A stretch of DNA of 64,000 bases. Source: Lophium mytilinum. Lineage: Eukaryota > Ascomycota > Dothideomycetes > Mytilinidiales > Mytilinidiaceae. Under the pieces are notes generated by a model. The model was given only the letters and a program-made list of their open reading frames with translations. It was not told where the DNA came from and did not search any database. Both the position numbers and the translations under genes were made by a program. The DNA lies in contig MU004192.1 of the NCBI GenBank assembly GCA_010093605.1, positions 1,067,774 through 1,131,773 on the forward strand, in the 5' to 3' direction. Below, in pieces: positions 11,040 to 21,345 of this stretch; within the stretch, counting starts at the first letter, position 1; each line of letters opens with the position of its first letter.

Positions 11040-11400
11040 ACCAAGGCACCTTAGATGTTATCAAGTAAGCGTACACGAACGAGAAAGTGTGCACTGTGTT
11101 GCCGCCGTCTGAAGCCCTTGGTATAGTTTCGGAAGCCGGAAAAAGATGCATATTTAAAGTTTTACAATATGTTTGGGGCCCCTCGGACGGTATTAAACAG
11201 AAGTAAGTAGATAAGAAGTTAAAGTCGATATCAACTAGGGATTCGAACGTATACAGTGTATTGCCGCCGTCTAAAGTCCCCTAGCATACTTTTAGAGACC
11301 TGAAGGACATACATCTCCAGTATTTTAAACAATGATCAGGGCACTTCAGACGGTATCAAACAGCAGCAGAAACTGGACGAGTTAAGTCAACCTTAGCTAG
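11040..11400. repeat. Tandem repeats with inverted GTCTGAAG core
   Basis: Units of about 160 bp pair a direct motif of the type GGCACTTCAGACGGTA with a downstream inverted partner TTGCCGCCGTCTGAAG. Inverted partners start near 11099 and 11263 (164 bp apart); direct motifs are seen near 11045, 11178 and 11340. The same core occurs at 57.96-59.47 kb. Confidence 0.65.
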
Positions 11401-11419
11401 GGGCTTGAAGACGTAAACT

Positions 11420-12645
11420 TGGTGCACCTCTTTAGTTGGCCCAGGGGTGTATTCACTCGATATGTAGGCTGGCAAAAGACGAGCAGCTACGTCTAGGTAT
11501 AGAGCTTCTTTCCGATAATATAGTCATTTACTCCTAGCTTAACAGCGGTCTCATTTATGATGTCCGAAGCTTTACATCATGCAGAGCACTTCTTTAGTTG
11601 GCCCGGGGGTGTATTCACTTAGTGCGTAGGCTGTTAAAAGATATATAGCTACGTCTAGGTATAGAGATTCTTTTAGATAGTATAGTCTTTTACTCCCAGC
11701 TTAACAGCAATCCAATCTAGGACGTCTAAAGCTTTACATTATGCAGCGCATCCTCTCAGTTAGCCCAGGGGTGTATTCGTTCGATGTGTATGCTGGCAAA
11801 AGACGAGCAGCTACGTCTAGGTATAAAGCGTCTCACAGATCATGAAGGCATTCACTCCCAGCTTAACAGCGATCCAATTCAGAACGTGTAGAGCTTTACA
11901 TCATGTAGCGCACCTCTTTAGTTGGGCCGGGGGTGTATTCGTTCGATGCGTAAGATGTCAAGAGACGAGCAGCTACGTCTAAATACAGAGCTTCATCCAG
12001 ATGACATAGTTAGACAATATAGCCCGTCACTCTAACTCGATCATGTCCTAATTCACGGGCTTCAGACTTTGACATCACGAGGCCGGACTTCTTGATTATG
12101 TGAGGAGCGTCTTCACGCAACGCATAGGCTGTCAAAAGATGAGTATATGTATCTAAGTACAGAGCTTCGTTCAGATAATATAGTCAGCTGCTCCGATTGG
12201 ACGATGTCCTAATCCAAGGACTATGGACTTTGACATCACGAGGTTGCACTTCCTAGTTATGCGAGGAGGGTCTTCATGCGATGCATGTGCTGTCAAAAGA
12301 TGAGCAGCTATATCAAAAGCCAAAGCTTCATTCCAAAGGCACAGCCAGTCACCGCCGACTCGACGATGTCCTAATCTAAGGGCACTGGACTTTGACATCA
12401 TAAGCTTGCACTTCCTAATTGCGTGAGGAGCGTCTTCACGCGATGTATAGGCTGTCAAAAGACAAGCAGCTATTTCTCAAGTCAAAGCTTTATTCGAATA
12501 GCATGGCCAATTACTCCCAACTAGTCAATGTCCCAATTCAAAGACTTCAGACTTTGACATCATGAGGTTCCACGTCTCAATCACGCAAGGAGCGTCTTCA
12601 CGCGATAGGTATATGTTCAACGGAGAAGAAGCTCGATTCCAGATC
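11420..12645. repeat. Satellite-like array, eight ~162 bp units
   Basis: A phase marker (GTGTATTC in the first four units, GTCTTCA in the last four) recurs at 11447, 11609, 11771, 11933, then about 12109, 12270, 12432 and 12594. Spacing is 162 bp except for one longer step at the junction between the two subfamilies. The first four units share GGTGTATTC and GAGCAGCTACGTCTA; the last four share GACTTTGACATCA. No frame runs through the array. Confidence 0.85.
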
Positions 12646-12698
12646 CAAAGCTATATACCGCACCATCCCCCTTCCCTCTCAACATCAGAACCAATATC

Positions 12699-12790
12699 GG
12701 TAGGTTCTGAAACGAGGCTAAATATGCTGGGGTATCTCATGCAGCGCCAAACCAATGCCAAAGAAAACAACAAACATGCTTGATCAGTAT
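12699..12790 (+). repeat. Dispersed repeat copy 2
   Basis: Partner of the repeat at 6676-6770, from TCGGTAGG through AATATGCTGGGGT and CAGCGCCAAA to GCTTGATCA. Differences between the copies are mostly transitions. It lies just beyond the end of the 162 bp array and close to the 3' end of the Myb-like gene. Confidence 0.6.
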
Positions 12791-12880
12791 GCCAGAAGAA
12801 GAAGAAAAGGAAAAGGAAAGCAGAATCAGCCCCGGGAACCATTCCACCCGCCACCACCCCCCAGATCTCACCACCACCCC

Positions 12881-14209
12881 TTACTCCTTGCGCGCCTTCT
12901 TGGCAGCGCGACCCTTCCCCCCCGCCGCCGCCTTCCTCTTCGGGGCCGGCTTGGGGTCCGGGGCGCGCCACGCCTTCGGATCGTAGCGTTTTGCGAACGG
13001 GCGGAGGTACCACTTGGCATGGCTGAGGATCTCCGACGCGGGAAACTCCGACTCCTTGGGAGGCTCCAGCCACCGACCCAATTCGGAGGCCTCCAGATCT
13101 TCTCTCGGAATCACGGGCGGTTTCGGGGCCAAAAGCCAAGCCTGCGCCTTGAAGGGCGCAGATCGGGCGTCTTCCAGAGCGGTTTGCGCCATGTCTTGCA
13201 GGAAGGGGGTGGCCCAGGGGGCGTTTGCGCGGTCGTGGGAGGTGGGGAGGGGTGGGAACGTCGCGGCGCGAGCCTTCAGATCGGCTTCTAGGCGCGCGTG
13301 CTCGGGGGTGCCTCGAGGGTCGACGTCGGGCACCGGGCCACGCAGGAACTCGTGCCAGCCGCCTGGGGGGGCCTTCGGTGGCAGCACTCGAGTCCCAACA
13401 GCACGACGAGGAGGGGCTGGTTTGGGGGTTGCTGCAGCGGGAGCAGAAACGCGGCTTCGAATCGAGCGTAGTGGTCGGTCGGTTTGGACGGGGGCGACAG
13501 TGGGTTGAGGTGCTACAGACGCCGGCGGAGCAGGGGCAGAGAGAGCAGGAAGAGGGTCGGATTTGGAGGCGTCTTTGGAGTGCTCGGACGGAACTATCGG
13601 AATCGGAGCAGGCGCGGGAGGTTCTTGGGCTTCGAGGATGGATGATGAGGGTGCTTCAGACAGTGGTGAAGAAGAGTCAGAAGACGCGGCAATCGGAGCG
13701 ATTTCAGAGCCAGTTGCAAGTGCCAGAACCGGGAGGGCGGGAATCGGAGCAGTGGACGGGACGACAGCAGCGGGGGGAGCCGCCGTCTGAGGTCCTCCAG
13801 CCTGGGCAACGGTCGGTCCATAGGCAGGGACAGCGACGTTGGATCCGGGAGTGCGGATGTAGGCGCCGTTTGCACGCGTGAAATGAACGTCGTTCTGGAG
13901 GGCGTTGGCCGTGAGTCCGAAATGGGCGCGGAAGGCGTTGACGTCTGTCAGGGCCTTGGAGCTGGCTTGGAGACCCCGCGACTGGCGAACCTGCACAGAG
14001 ATATTGGCACGCGGTCCACGTTCCGGGAATCGGCCTCCAATCTCAGGCCATGAGAGCTGGGTCGTCGATCGGAGGCGGAGGATCAGGTCGTCTTCCTCTA
14101 CCGTGAAGGGTGCAGGGCCACTTGGAGGAGCCGAAACGATGATCAGGCCAGCCCGATTCGGATCGGTAACACGAGCGATGGCTTCGGCGACGCGTTTTGA
14201 GACCGACAT
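12881..14209 (-). CDS. Myb/SANT-like nuclear protein
   Basis: Single exon, 442 residues from the ATG at 14209. Residues ~34-78 resemble the Myb/SANT fold of fungal regulators: FTVEEDDLILRLR, then L-S-W-P-E-I-G-G-R-F-P-E-R and a final V-Q-V-R-Q-S-R, i.e. acidic first helix, the W-x-E-I turn and a basic recognition helix. Residues ~140-280 are a long Pro/Ala/Ser-rich linker, probably disordered. A second conserved-looking segment (about 280-400) contains several Trp residues. The C-terminus is a strong nuclear-localisation type tract (KRKAAAGGKGRAAKKARKE). A chromatin or DNA-binding role is inferred. The upstream side carries an unusual tandem repeat array. No partner genes are apparent. Confidence 0.75.
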   Translation of the reverse strand: MSVSKRVAEAIARVTDPNRAGLIIVSAPPSGPAPFTVEEDDLILRLRSTTQLSWPEIGGRFPERGPRANISVQVRQSRGLQASSKALTDVNAFRAHFGLTANALQNDVHFTRANGAYIRTPGSNVAVPAYGPTVAQAGGPQTAAPPAAVVPSTAPIPALPVLALATGSEIAPIAASSDSSSPLSEAPSSSILEAQEPPAPAPIPIVPSEHSKDASKSDPLPALSAPAPPASVAPQPTVAPVQTDRPLRSIRSRVSAPAAATPKPAPPRRAVGTRVLPPKAPPGGWHEFLRGPVPDVDPRGTPEHARLEADLKARAATFPPLPTSHDRANAPWATPFLQDMAQTALEDARSAPFKAQAWLLAPKPPVIPREDLEASELGRWLEPPKESEFPASEILSHAKWYLRPFAKRYDPKAWRAPDPKPAPKRKAAAGGKGRAAKKARKE

Positions 14210-14640
14210 CTTGATCGTGAAGTCGAGGTGTCGTAGATTGCGCGGATGGAAAGATATACTTGCGGTACCGGTGGTGGATGCGAAGGACGTCTGGAAGTGA
14301 TAGGAAAGAAGCAGAAATGTGTGAAGCTCGAGGAAATATGAGAAGTTCAGAGAAAGTCGAAAGATCGATAGACAAAAGAAGCTTCAGGACGTTGAAGGAA
14401 GAAGGAAGGAAATAGGAAAGTCGACGTGAGGTCGAGAAGATATACTCCAGGCCATCCTATTGTTCTGAAGAGTGTATTGAGAGACAATAGGCCGTTTGGA
14501 AGAATAGAAAGTGTATTGTGCTGGTGAGAGTGAAGTTGACAATACAATTAAAAGTGTATTGAGGCTATTGTTCTCGCGGTGCCACTTCGGATGTTCAACA
14601 CCAAGGTGAAGTCGTTGAGAATGGGGCGCACGGCCCCAGG
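14210..14640. promoter_or_regulatory. 5' flank of the Myb-like gene
   Basis: About 430 bp between the ATG and the repeat array. It contains repeated GTGTATTG words (about 14471-14560) and a TATACTCCAGG element near 14440 that is also present in each unit of the adjoining array, suggesting that the array once reached further toward the gene. Confidence 0.4.
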
Positions 14641-14649
14641 CACACAGGG

Positions 14650-15350
14650 TCGTGGCCCTTTTAATCGGGCCCGCTGAGGTCAACTTCGATTTTTCAATTG
14701 GACCCCAGCAGGCACAGAAAGTGGAGTGTAGAAGGGACGGAGGAGCTTGGCTGGGTGATCCTCTCTTATACTCCAGGAGGGCCCGTTTCATCCGGAGCAA
14801 CTCGCGAGGATTGGGAGCAGGCGATGTACTTGTAGACCGCTACGCGGACCCGCTGAGGTCAATTTCGATTGATCAATTGGACCCCAGCAGGCCCGGAGTG
14901 TGAATTGAAGGAGCGAGGAAGGAGCAGTAGGGCCTCGCCCCCTTAAGTATTCCAGAGATCGTGTCAATCGTGGCCACGCGCGAGGCATGGGAGCAGGCGA
15001 TGCACTTGGAGACCCTGCGCGGGCCCGCTGAGGTCAACTTTCGATTGTTCAACTGGACCCCAGCAGGCCCAAGGGTGGAGTGTAGTAGTGATGGAGGAGC
15101 TTGGTTGATTGATCCTCTTTTATACTCCAGAACCCGTTTCATCCGGAGCAACGCGCGTGGATTGGGAGCAGGCGGTGCACTTGTGGACCCTGCGCGGGCC
15201 CGCTGAGGTCAACCTCGATTGATCAAATGGACCCCAGCAGGCCCGAAAGGTGGATTGTACAAGTGATGGAGGAGCTTGGTTGATTGATCCTCTTTTATAC
15301 TCCAGAGCCCGTTTGATCCGGAGCGACGCGCTCAGACTCGCGCGTGCCCA
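14650..15350. repeat. Four ~175-179 bp tandem units
   Basis: Marker CCGCTGAGGTCAA lies at 14671, 14850, 15025 and 15200, so the period is 175-179 bp; a degenerate fifth start lies near 15347. Each unit also has GACCCCAGCAGGC about 30 bp later, a TATACTCCAG element and TCCGGAGC. The GCTGAGGTC and GACCCCAGC parts form an imperfect inverted repeat. Frames run through the units on both strands, but their products are only repeat translations. Confidence 0.85.
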
Positions 15351-15454
15351 CTAAAGGCGACTTTGATAGATCCATCAGACCCTGGCAGGCCCGAAAAAGT
15401 AGAGTGTAGAAGGGACGGAAGAGGCCTTGCAGTTGAGCCTCTTGTATAAGCAGG

Positions 15455-15700
15455 CACCGATTCCTGCCTGCTCCGGAGCGATCAACGAGCTGCTTTGGAG
15501 CAGGCAGAAGGGATTGAGGAGACATTGCAGTTGAGCCTCTCATATAGGCAGTCCTCGATTCCTGCCTGCTCCGGAGCGATCAATGAGTTGCTTTGGAGCA
15601 GGCAGAAGGGATGGAGAAGACGTTGCAGTTGAGCCTCTCATATAAGCAGGCCTCAATTCCTGCCTGCTCCGGAGCGAGCAGCGAGCTCCTTTGGAGTAGG
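15455..15700. repeat. Three ~98 bp units with perfect hairpin arms
   Basis: CCTGCCTGCTCCGGAGCGA recurs at 15463, 15561 and 15659 (98 bp steps). Within a unit TGCCTGCTCC is followed after ~22 bp by GGAGCAGGCA, an exact 10 bp inverted repeat, and there is a palindromic CTCCGGAG. The units share TCCGGAGC and the TATA-like stretch with the larger units next to them, so this is probably a derived higher-order part of the same array. Confidence 0.85.
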
Positions 15701-16630
15701 AAGTGGAGCGTAGGATTGACGGAGTTCCAAAGACTATCCTTTTTATACATTAGCAGTCTATTGGTATTCGTAGCAGCGAGCGGAAATAGGGAGCGGCCGC
15801 TTCCTCTGATTTGTGTACACCTACTTATCACTAGTCGAGGTCCTCCTGTCCATCGTTAAACCTGTAAAGCGACAGTTTTAGGAGGTGTAATATGTCCTCA
15901 GGCCACCGCAGACGGTGGTGAACTCTCGGACGTCTGTCTACGCTGTCACAAGGTACGGCGGTCTGTAAGAGCCGGTGCCGGAGACAATTTTATGCTTATA
16001 TGCTTGAAACCAGTCCAATCGGGGCAGACATGTGATTTCGTGCCTCATAATCCAAGATTTAGTGGCTGGGCGCGTGATTCATACCCGAGTTTTGAGCTGC
16101 CAATGATGGCGTAGGACCGTGACCACAAGGCTGAGGAAAAGATGAAAGAGGCAAGATAAAAGCAGTCTTTTCAACTACCTAACATACTTCGAGACCTACT
16201 CTATTCTACATTTCGTCCTAAACGCAGTAGAGCTATTCTGACAACGTGAAGCAAATGACATCAACGCGTCTACGGCACACATAACACGAAAATACCTGGT
16301 GCTAGCACTGGCCTAGAATCAAAAGGCTCGATGGCCCGTCCAGTGGCTGGGTCGATAGGGCCTTTTATATAGCAGGAGGCTGTCATAATGATAGGAGGGC
16401 AGGAATAACAGAGTGAGGTTGTGACAAGGAGGGGCCAAAGCGGCGACAGCTTCCCCTTCATCTCTAGCGGCGGCTGCGGCACGCGAGGAGATCGATCCTC
16501 TTTCATCGCCCCTTATCTGTCACATGAGAGAGTCGGCCACGGTACTGCATTGCAAGGCCAGATAGCACGCGGGGTATGTACTTTCTTGAAGTATATGCGC
16601 TCCCATACTTAATCAGGTCCGACAACTGCC
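15701..16630. other. Intergenic, upstream of FLVCR-like gene
   Basis: Contains a short stretch (about 15890-15960) with CACCGCAGACGGTGGTGAA, which resembles the core motif of the repeat arrays elsewhere in the window. A 78-residue minus-strand frame at 16270-16506 is not supported as a gene. The 3' part serves as promoter for the gene at 16631. Confidence 0.45.
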
Positions 16631-18535
16631 ATGGTGGCCGAGTCCGCCCACCCATCCAGCACCCCAAACCCGTTCGTGTCGCGCAGCAAACACCACGGCT
16701 GGGCCAAGATGGACGACGTCCCGGACCAAAGCAGCAAGAAGGACACTACCCTCCTGGAGGAAGAGCTGCCTGCCGGTACCAGGATCACCAGCGAGGAGAG
16801 TGTGGACCCGATTGTGGATTCGATGCCTGAATCATCCACAGCAGCTGCAGAGACCGCGACTCGCTCAAATCACTGGAGACACCACTCGTCGAATTCTCAT
16901 CATAACCATCACTTCCGCGTGTACAAGAGGCGCTGGTTTGGCTTGATCCAGCTGATTCTGCTCAACATTGTTGTGAGCTGGGACGTGCGTGTTCATTCAC
17001 ACTTGCAGGTGGTTACCTAAGTGCCAGGATTCAACTAACAGCGCCACAGTGGCTTACTTTCGCGCCTCTATCTGCGACATCTTCGGAGTATTTCAATGTC
17101 TCCGAAACGGCCATAAACTGGCTTAGCACTGGATTTCTGTTTGCTTTTGTTGTGATAAGTCCGTACGTAGTGTCTTCGCTCCGTCTTCTGTCACTCGTCC
17201 CATCGTTTGATCTGGTACTGACCTCTCACTAGGCTCGTGATATGGACTCTTAATCGAGGGCCAAAAGAGGCTATTATCAGCGCGAGTGTACTGGTTCTAC
17301 TTGGCAATTGGATTCGATATGCCGGCACACGCGCTACAGGCGGACACTATGGCGTGGTCATGTTTGGACAAATCCTCACAGGCCTTGCCCAGCCATTCGT
17401 TCTCGCTGCGCCTACCCGATATAGTGACCTATGGTTCACTGAAGGTGGACGAGTCTCTGCTACCGCAGTAGCTTCGTTGGCCAATCCATTCGGCGGAGCT
17501 GTAAGTCTATATTTTCTAAGAAAAGAAAAGTTGAGACACTGATGCTTGCTAGCTCGGCCAACTGATTGGGCCTCTATGGTGTACTAAGGCCAGCGAAGTT
17601 CCAAATATGGTCCTTTACACTGCCATCATTGTAAGTCATTGACAACTTTCCAGCTACTCGTCTCACTATAGGCCCTGCAAAGCATCGAGTTCTATCGCTG
17701 ACGATCCTAGTCCTCCGTCGCCGCCCTCCCATCCTTCTTCATCCCTGAAAAACCACCAACGCCCCCCTCAGCCTCATCCGCGCTCCCCAAAACCCCCCTC
17801 AAAGAAACGATCTCCCACCTAATCCACACCCCCTCCTTCTACCCCATCTTCATCGCCTTCAGCGTCTACGTCGGCTTCTTCAACGCCTTCTCATCCCTCC
17901 TCAACCAAATCCTCGAACCATACGGCTTCACCGAGACACAAGCCGGCATCTGTGGTGCTGTACTCATCGTCGTCGGCCTCGTCTTTGCAGCTTTCACCTC
18001 GCCCGTCTTCGACCGCACCCACGCCTACCTCCTCGGCATCAAGCTGTTCATCCCCGTCATCGCTATCTGCTACCTCGCGTTCGTCTGGGCGCCGCAGACG
18101 CGCTCGCTCGGCGCCCCTTATGCCATCGCGGCTATCCTGGGTGCCGCCTCCTTCGCCCTTGTTCCCATCGCTCTCGAGTATCTCGTCGAAGTCGCCTACC
18201 CAGCCTCGCCCGAAGCGGGCAGTACCATCTGCTGGGCTGGCGGACAGCTGCTTGGCGGCGTTTTCATCGTCATCATGAACGCGCTGAAAGAGGGGACACT
18301 GCAAGTAGTTGAGGGCGGGGACGGAAAGGGCCAGGGCCCTGGTGATCGTCCACCGGGCAATATGTACCGTGCGCTGGTCTTCCAGGCTGTAGTGGCATGC
18401 GTCGTTATGCCCTTGCCGCTAGCACTGGGTATCAAGAGACTTGGACTAGGCGCGGGCGCTGTGAAGGGGAGATTGAGGCTCGACGAGGCTGGGGAAGCTG
18501 AGGCTGAGGGAGAAAGACAGGAGGATGGCGCGTGA
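16631..18535 (+). CDS. MFS transporter of the FLVCR/SLC49 type
   Basis: Predicted exons 16631-16984, 17050-17162, 17233-17500, 17553-17630 and 17711-18535 (545 residues). All introns are GT-AG, 52-80 bp. A ~110-residue hydrophilic, His/Ser-rich N-terminal tail precedes about twelve hydrophobic segments. Family hallmarks are the [13 protein letters not shown] segment after helix 1, the [16 protein letters not shown] motif, and W-F[17 protein letters not shown]. In animals such proteins export heme or move choline; fungal members are poorly known, so the substrate is open. The central loop is Pro-rich. The gene is convergent with the Mn superoxide dismutase gene. Confidence 0.85.
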
Positions 18536-18923
18536 CTCTTAGCGGACTTCTAGAGTATGGAAGTCCGATCTCATTGGTAGGATGGTTGGGTGCTAACATA
18601 TGGGTGTGTGGTGATTATGCTTGGTTTCACGGACATGATCGAGGGCTGAGCGATGGTCATGAGGCTCGGTTATGACGAGGTTTTCGAAAGCGTATATACA
18701 TATGATTAATATATTCCGCAGGCATCGGCGATTTTCCTCTCAAATCGCAGGAAGTGTGCCGACGTTACTTGCGAAGTCAGTGATATCGAGTGGCCAAATC
18801 GTATTGAGTTACAATAGGATACAACGACAGAATCGCTCACATGAGTGAGCAACGAATGACCCGCTACGTCCGCTCATCTCCCGCAATACGCTCAGCCGCT
18901 TGCTTCAAAACCACGCAAAACAT
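18536..18923. other. Convergent 3' intergenic region
   Basis: About 390 bp between the 3' ends of the FLVCR-like transporter and the superoxide dismutase. No gene or repeat is seen; it probably holds both polyadenylation regions. Confidence 0.5.
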
Positions 18924-19734
18924 CTACTGGAATCGCTTCTCCGCCGCCTTCCAGTTGACCACCTCCCAGATGTTCTTGAAGTACTCAGCCTTGCGGTTCT
19001 GGTATTGGAGGTAGTACGCATGCTCCCACGCGTCGATACCTAGGATAGGACGGAACTGGCCCACGACGGCGTCTTGGTTCTAGAATCATATTAGCAGCAG
19101 TCCAATCCAGTCTGATCTAAACATGGGCAGTTTGAAAACTTACAGCATAAGTCTTGATCCCGACAGCTCCCGTCTGCGTATCCTGCACCAACCACGCCCA
19201 CCCACTTCCTTGAATGCCAGTCAACGCGGCATTGAACTTCTCCTTCAGCGCATCCAAGCTGCCATAGCTCTCATTGATCGCCTTGGCCAATCCACCCGCC
19301 GGGGGCTCTCCACCGCCCTGCGATGTCGGCGCCAGGTTTTCCCAGAAGAGGGTGTGGTTGATGTGGCCGCCGCCGTGGAAGTTGATCAGAGGCTGCAGGG
19401 CGATTTGGGCGCTGATGTCTTCTTTGCCCTTGGCCTCGGCCATTTGCTCGCTGAAGTTGTTGAAGGAGGTTACGTAGGTTTGGTGGTGGTTCTTGTGGTG
19501 GAGCTCCATGATTTTGCCGGAGATGGCGGGTTCGAGAGCGCCATAGTCGTCTAGCAGACAGAGGAGTCAGTATAAGGGGCCGTTGAATAAGAGAGCCTTT
19601 TTCGTACATGTGAGGTCGGGAAGGGTAGCTTTGCCCCGGACGAAGGTAGCTCCAGCGATGCCGGCACGCTTGGAAGCTGTTGAAGCTCGTAGGGCGGAGC
19701 GGAAGCCCGAATTGCGGAGGAGTGTGGACGACAT
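18924..19734 (-). CDS. SOD2: Mitochondrial Mn superoxide dismutase
   Basis: Predicted exons (coding order) 19734-19608, 19550-19144 and 19079-18924, 229 residues. Introns are 57 and 64 bp. Residues 1-~33 are Arg/Ser/Ala-rich without acids, a typical mitochondrial presequence. The Fe/Mn-SOD fold follows: LPDLTYDYGALEP, metal-ligand histidines in [11 protein letters not shown] and in [10 protein letters not shown], and the signature D-A-W-E-H-A-Y-Y supplying the last Asp and His ligands. The GGG and QGSGWAWL context is that of manganese enzymes. It converts superoxide to hydrogen peroxide in the mitochondrial matrix. Its start codon lies only ~185 bp from the end of a large degraded element, which separates it from the divergent gene at 25475. 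Confidence 0.95.
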
Positions 19735-19918
19735 GATTGCAGTTGTAGGAGCAATTGGGGTCGAAGAAATAGTTCAAGACAGAGGGGTGGTGTTGAGGTT
19801 GAAAGCTAGAGCTCCTCCGCTTAGCAATTAGTTCAGTGTTTCGTCATGTCAACGGCGTCTCTCGCTGTCCCTCCCGACCAGGACTCCCGACGAAAGCCGC
19901 TAAATACGGACCGAATAA

Positions 19919-20105
19919 ATTTGTCGAATTCAAAATAGCACAGAACGCTTGGTGTTTTTTTCTCGGCGTTCCTTACTAAAATTTGTATAAGAATCGCGGG
20001 GAGCACTACCTAATTAAATGTTAGCCTTTTAATGTCCCCTATATAATAATAAGTAAGGTTCCTTGCCTATGCTATATAATTACCTACTAATATTTTTCTA
20101 GTATT
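19919..20105 (+). repeat. Left terminal inverted repeat
   Basis: Starts ATTTGTCGAATTC and runs to TTTTTCTAGTATT. Unlike the interior, its outer part keeps several CA and TG dinucleotides. It pairs with 25034-25220. Confidence 0.9.
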
Positions 20106-20339
20106 TAGTAAGCCTTGCTAATAAGCTTTTCTACACGCGTACTGCCTAAACGCGCCGCTAGAATTAATACTCTATATCTACCTCTTAACGCCTTAATATT
20201 ATATATCTTCTTATACTAGGTTAGCCTATAAAGAATATTACCTTATATATTTAAGTATTACTAGTAACTATTTATATAATGCTATAGAACCTATTATAAT
20301 TTAGCAGCGCTATTCTACCTTAATTTATATTGGCTAGGC

Positions 20340-21220
20340 GGCCTTAAAGGCTTACTTAAGCTAATAAGAATAAGGTTTTTAAGTAGCTACTAGAAGAAGG
20401 CTAGAGAGATTAAAATAAGATTATAAAGTAGCTTCTTCTAGAATATAGTATTAAGGTTTTATAGCCTACTATCTATTATATACTTAAATAGTATAAGTAG
20501 ACTAGAAAGGCTATAAAGTATTAATTAAATAGGGCTAGCTATAAGCTTTAAAGCGGCTATCTTAAGAATCTTATATAGTATAAATCTAAGAACCTAGTTT
20601 TCCTTAATAAATCTATCTTTAATAAGAAGACTAGCTAGCGCTACTACGCGTACGCACCTATTAGCTAGCCTACCCGCTATAAGAATAATATAGCGCGTAG
20701 TAAGATATAGAGTATCTATACTATAATAATACTTAAAGGTTAGCTACTATATACTAGAGTAAGAGAAGAATACTTTAATATAGAGAACTTCTATAATTAG
20801 GTTATTAATATACTTCTACTAGCCCTCTAAGGAGAATTTAATAGGGCTATTAAGGTAATTATACTTAATAATATTAATATATATATAGATATCTAGATTA
20901 TTAATAAGATCTAGATATAGGGCTATATTATAAAGTACCTGCCGCTATACTTACCTAATTTTAATCTAATTAAATTAATCTTTATAACTCTAAAGGTATA
21001 GATCTATTACTACTACTACTACCTACGCTCTATATATTATAACTTTAGTAACTTTCTATAGGCTATAATTAAGTATAGTTACTATAATAGATTTACGCGT
21101 AAGTAGTTCTACTATACTACTAGAGGCGTATATATATAGATAGAGGAGCTAGAGTAGATTTAGGTATACCTAGATATATATAAGAGAGGTAAGAGAGAGA
21201 ATTAAATAGAGAAGAAGTAG
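20340..21220 (+). pseudogene. Tc1/mariner-type transposase relic
   Basis: Read in one frame, this stretch keeps the order and spacing of the DDE_3 catalytic domain of fungal Tc1/mariner transposases: a V-F-L-x-x-S-I-F segment near 20595, a tract related to YAYAPI near 20650, an I-I-L-N-N segment near 20860 and a Y-L-P-x-Y-x-P-N-F-N segment near 20940. It is broken by very many stops, and acidic catalytic positions are altered in the manner expected of G-to-A change. It is certainly inactive. A helix-turn-helix part would lie upstream but is not recognisable. Confidence 0.75.
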
Positions 21221-21345
21221 ATAGAGAAGAAGGTTTAAGTATATACTCTATATAGCCTTTCTATTTAATATATACTCTATATATAGTATTACTATTTTAG
21301 TATTACTATTTTAGTATTACTATTTTTTATATACTATCCAGGCTA

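Noticed and set aside
11220-11260. GGGATTCGAAC, suggesting a tRNA T-arm on the minus strand
   Set aside because: No acceptor stem, D-arm or anticodon arm can be built around it.
10560-12645. CRISPR-like array
   Set aside because: Units are long and diverged without short identical repeats and unique spacers, and the genome is fungal.
14384-15151. Several minus-strand frames with related peptides (LEYKRGS..., KLTSAGP)
   Set aside because: They are translations of the tandem units at 14.65-15.35 kb; frames are not consistent between units and no gene structure is seen.
16270-16506. 78-codon minus-strand frame upstream of the FLVCR-like gene
   Set aside because: Short, no family resemblance and no supporting context; left as unproven.
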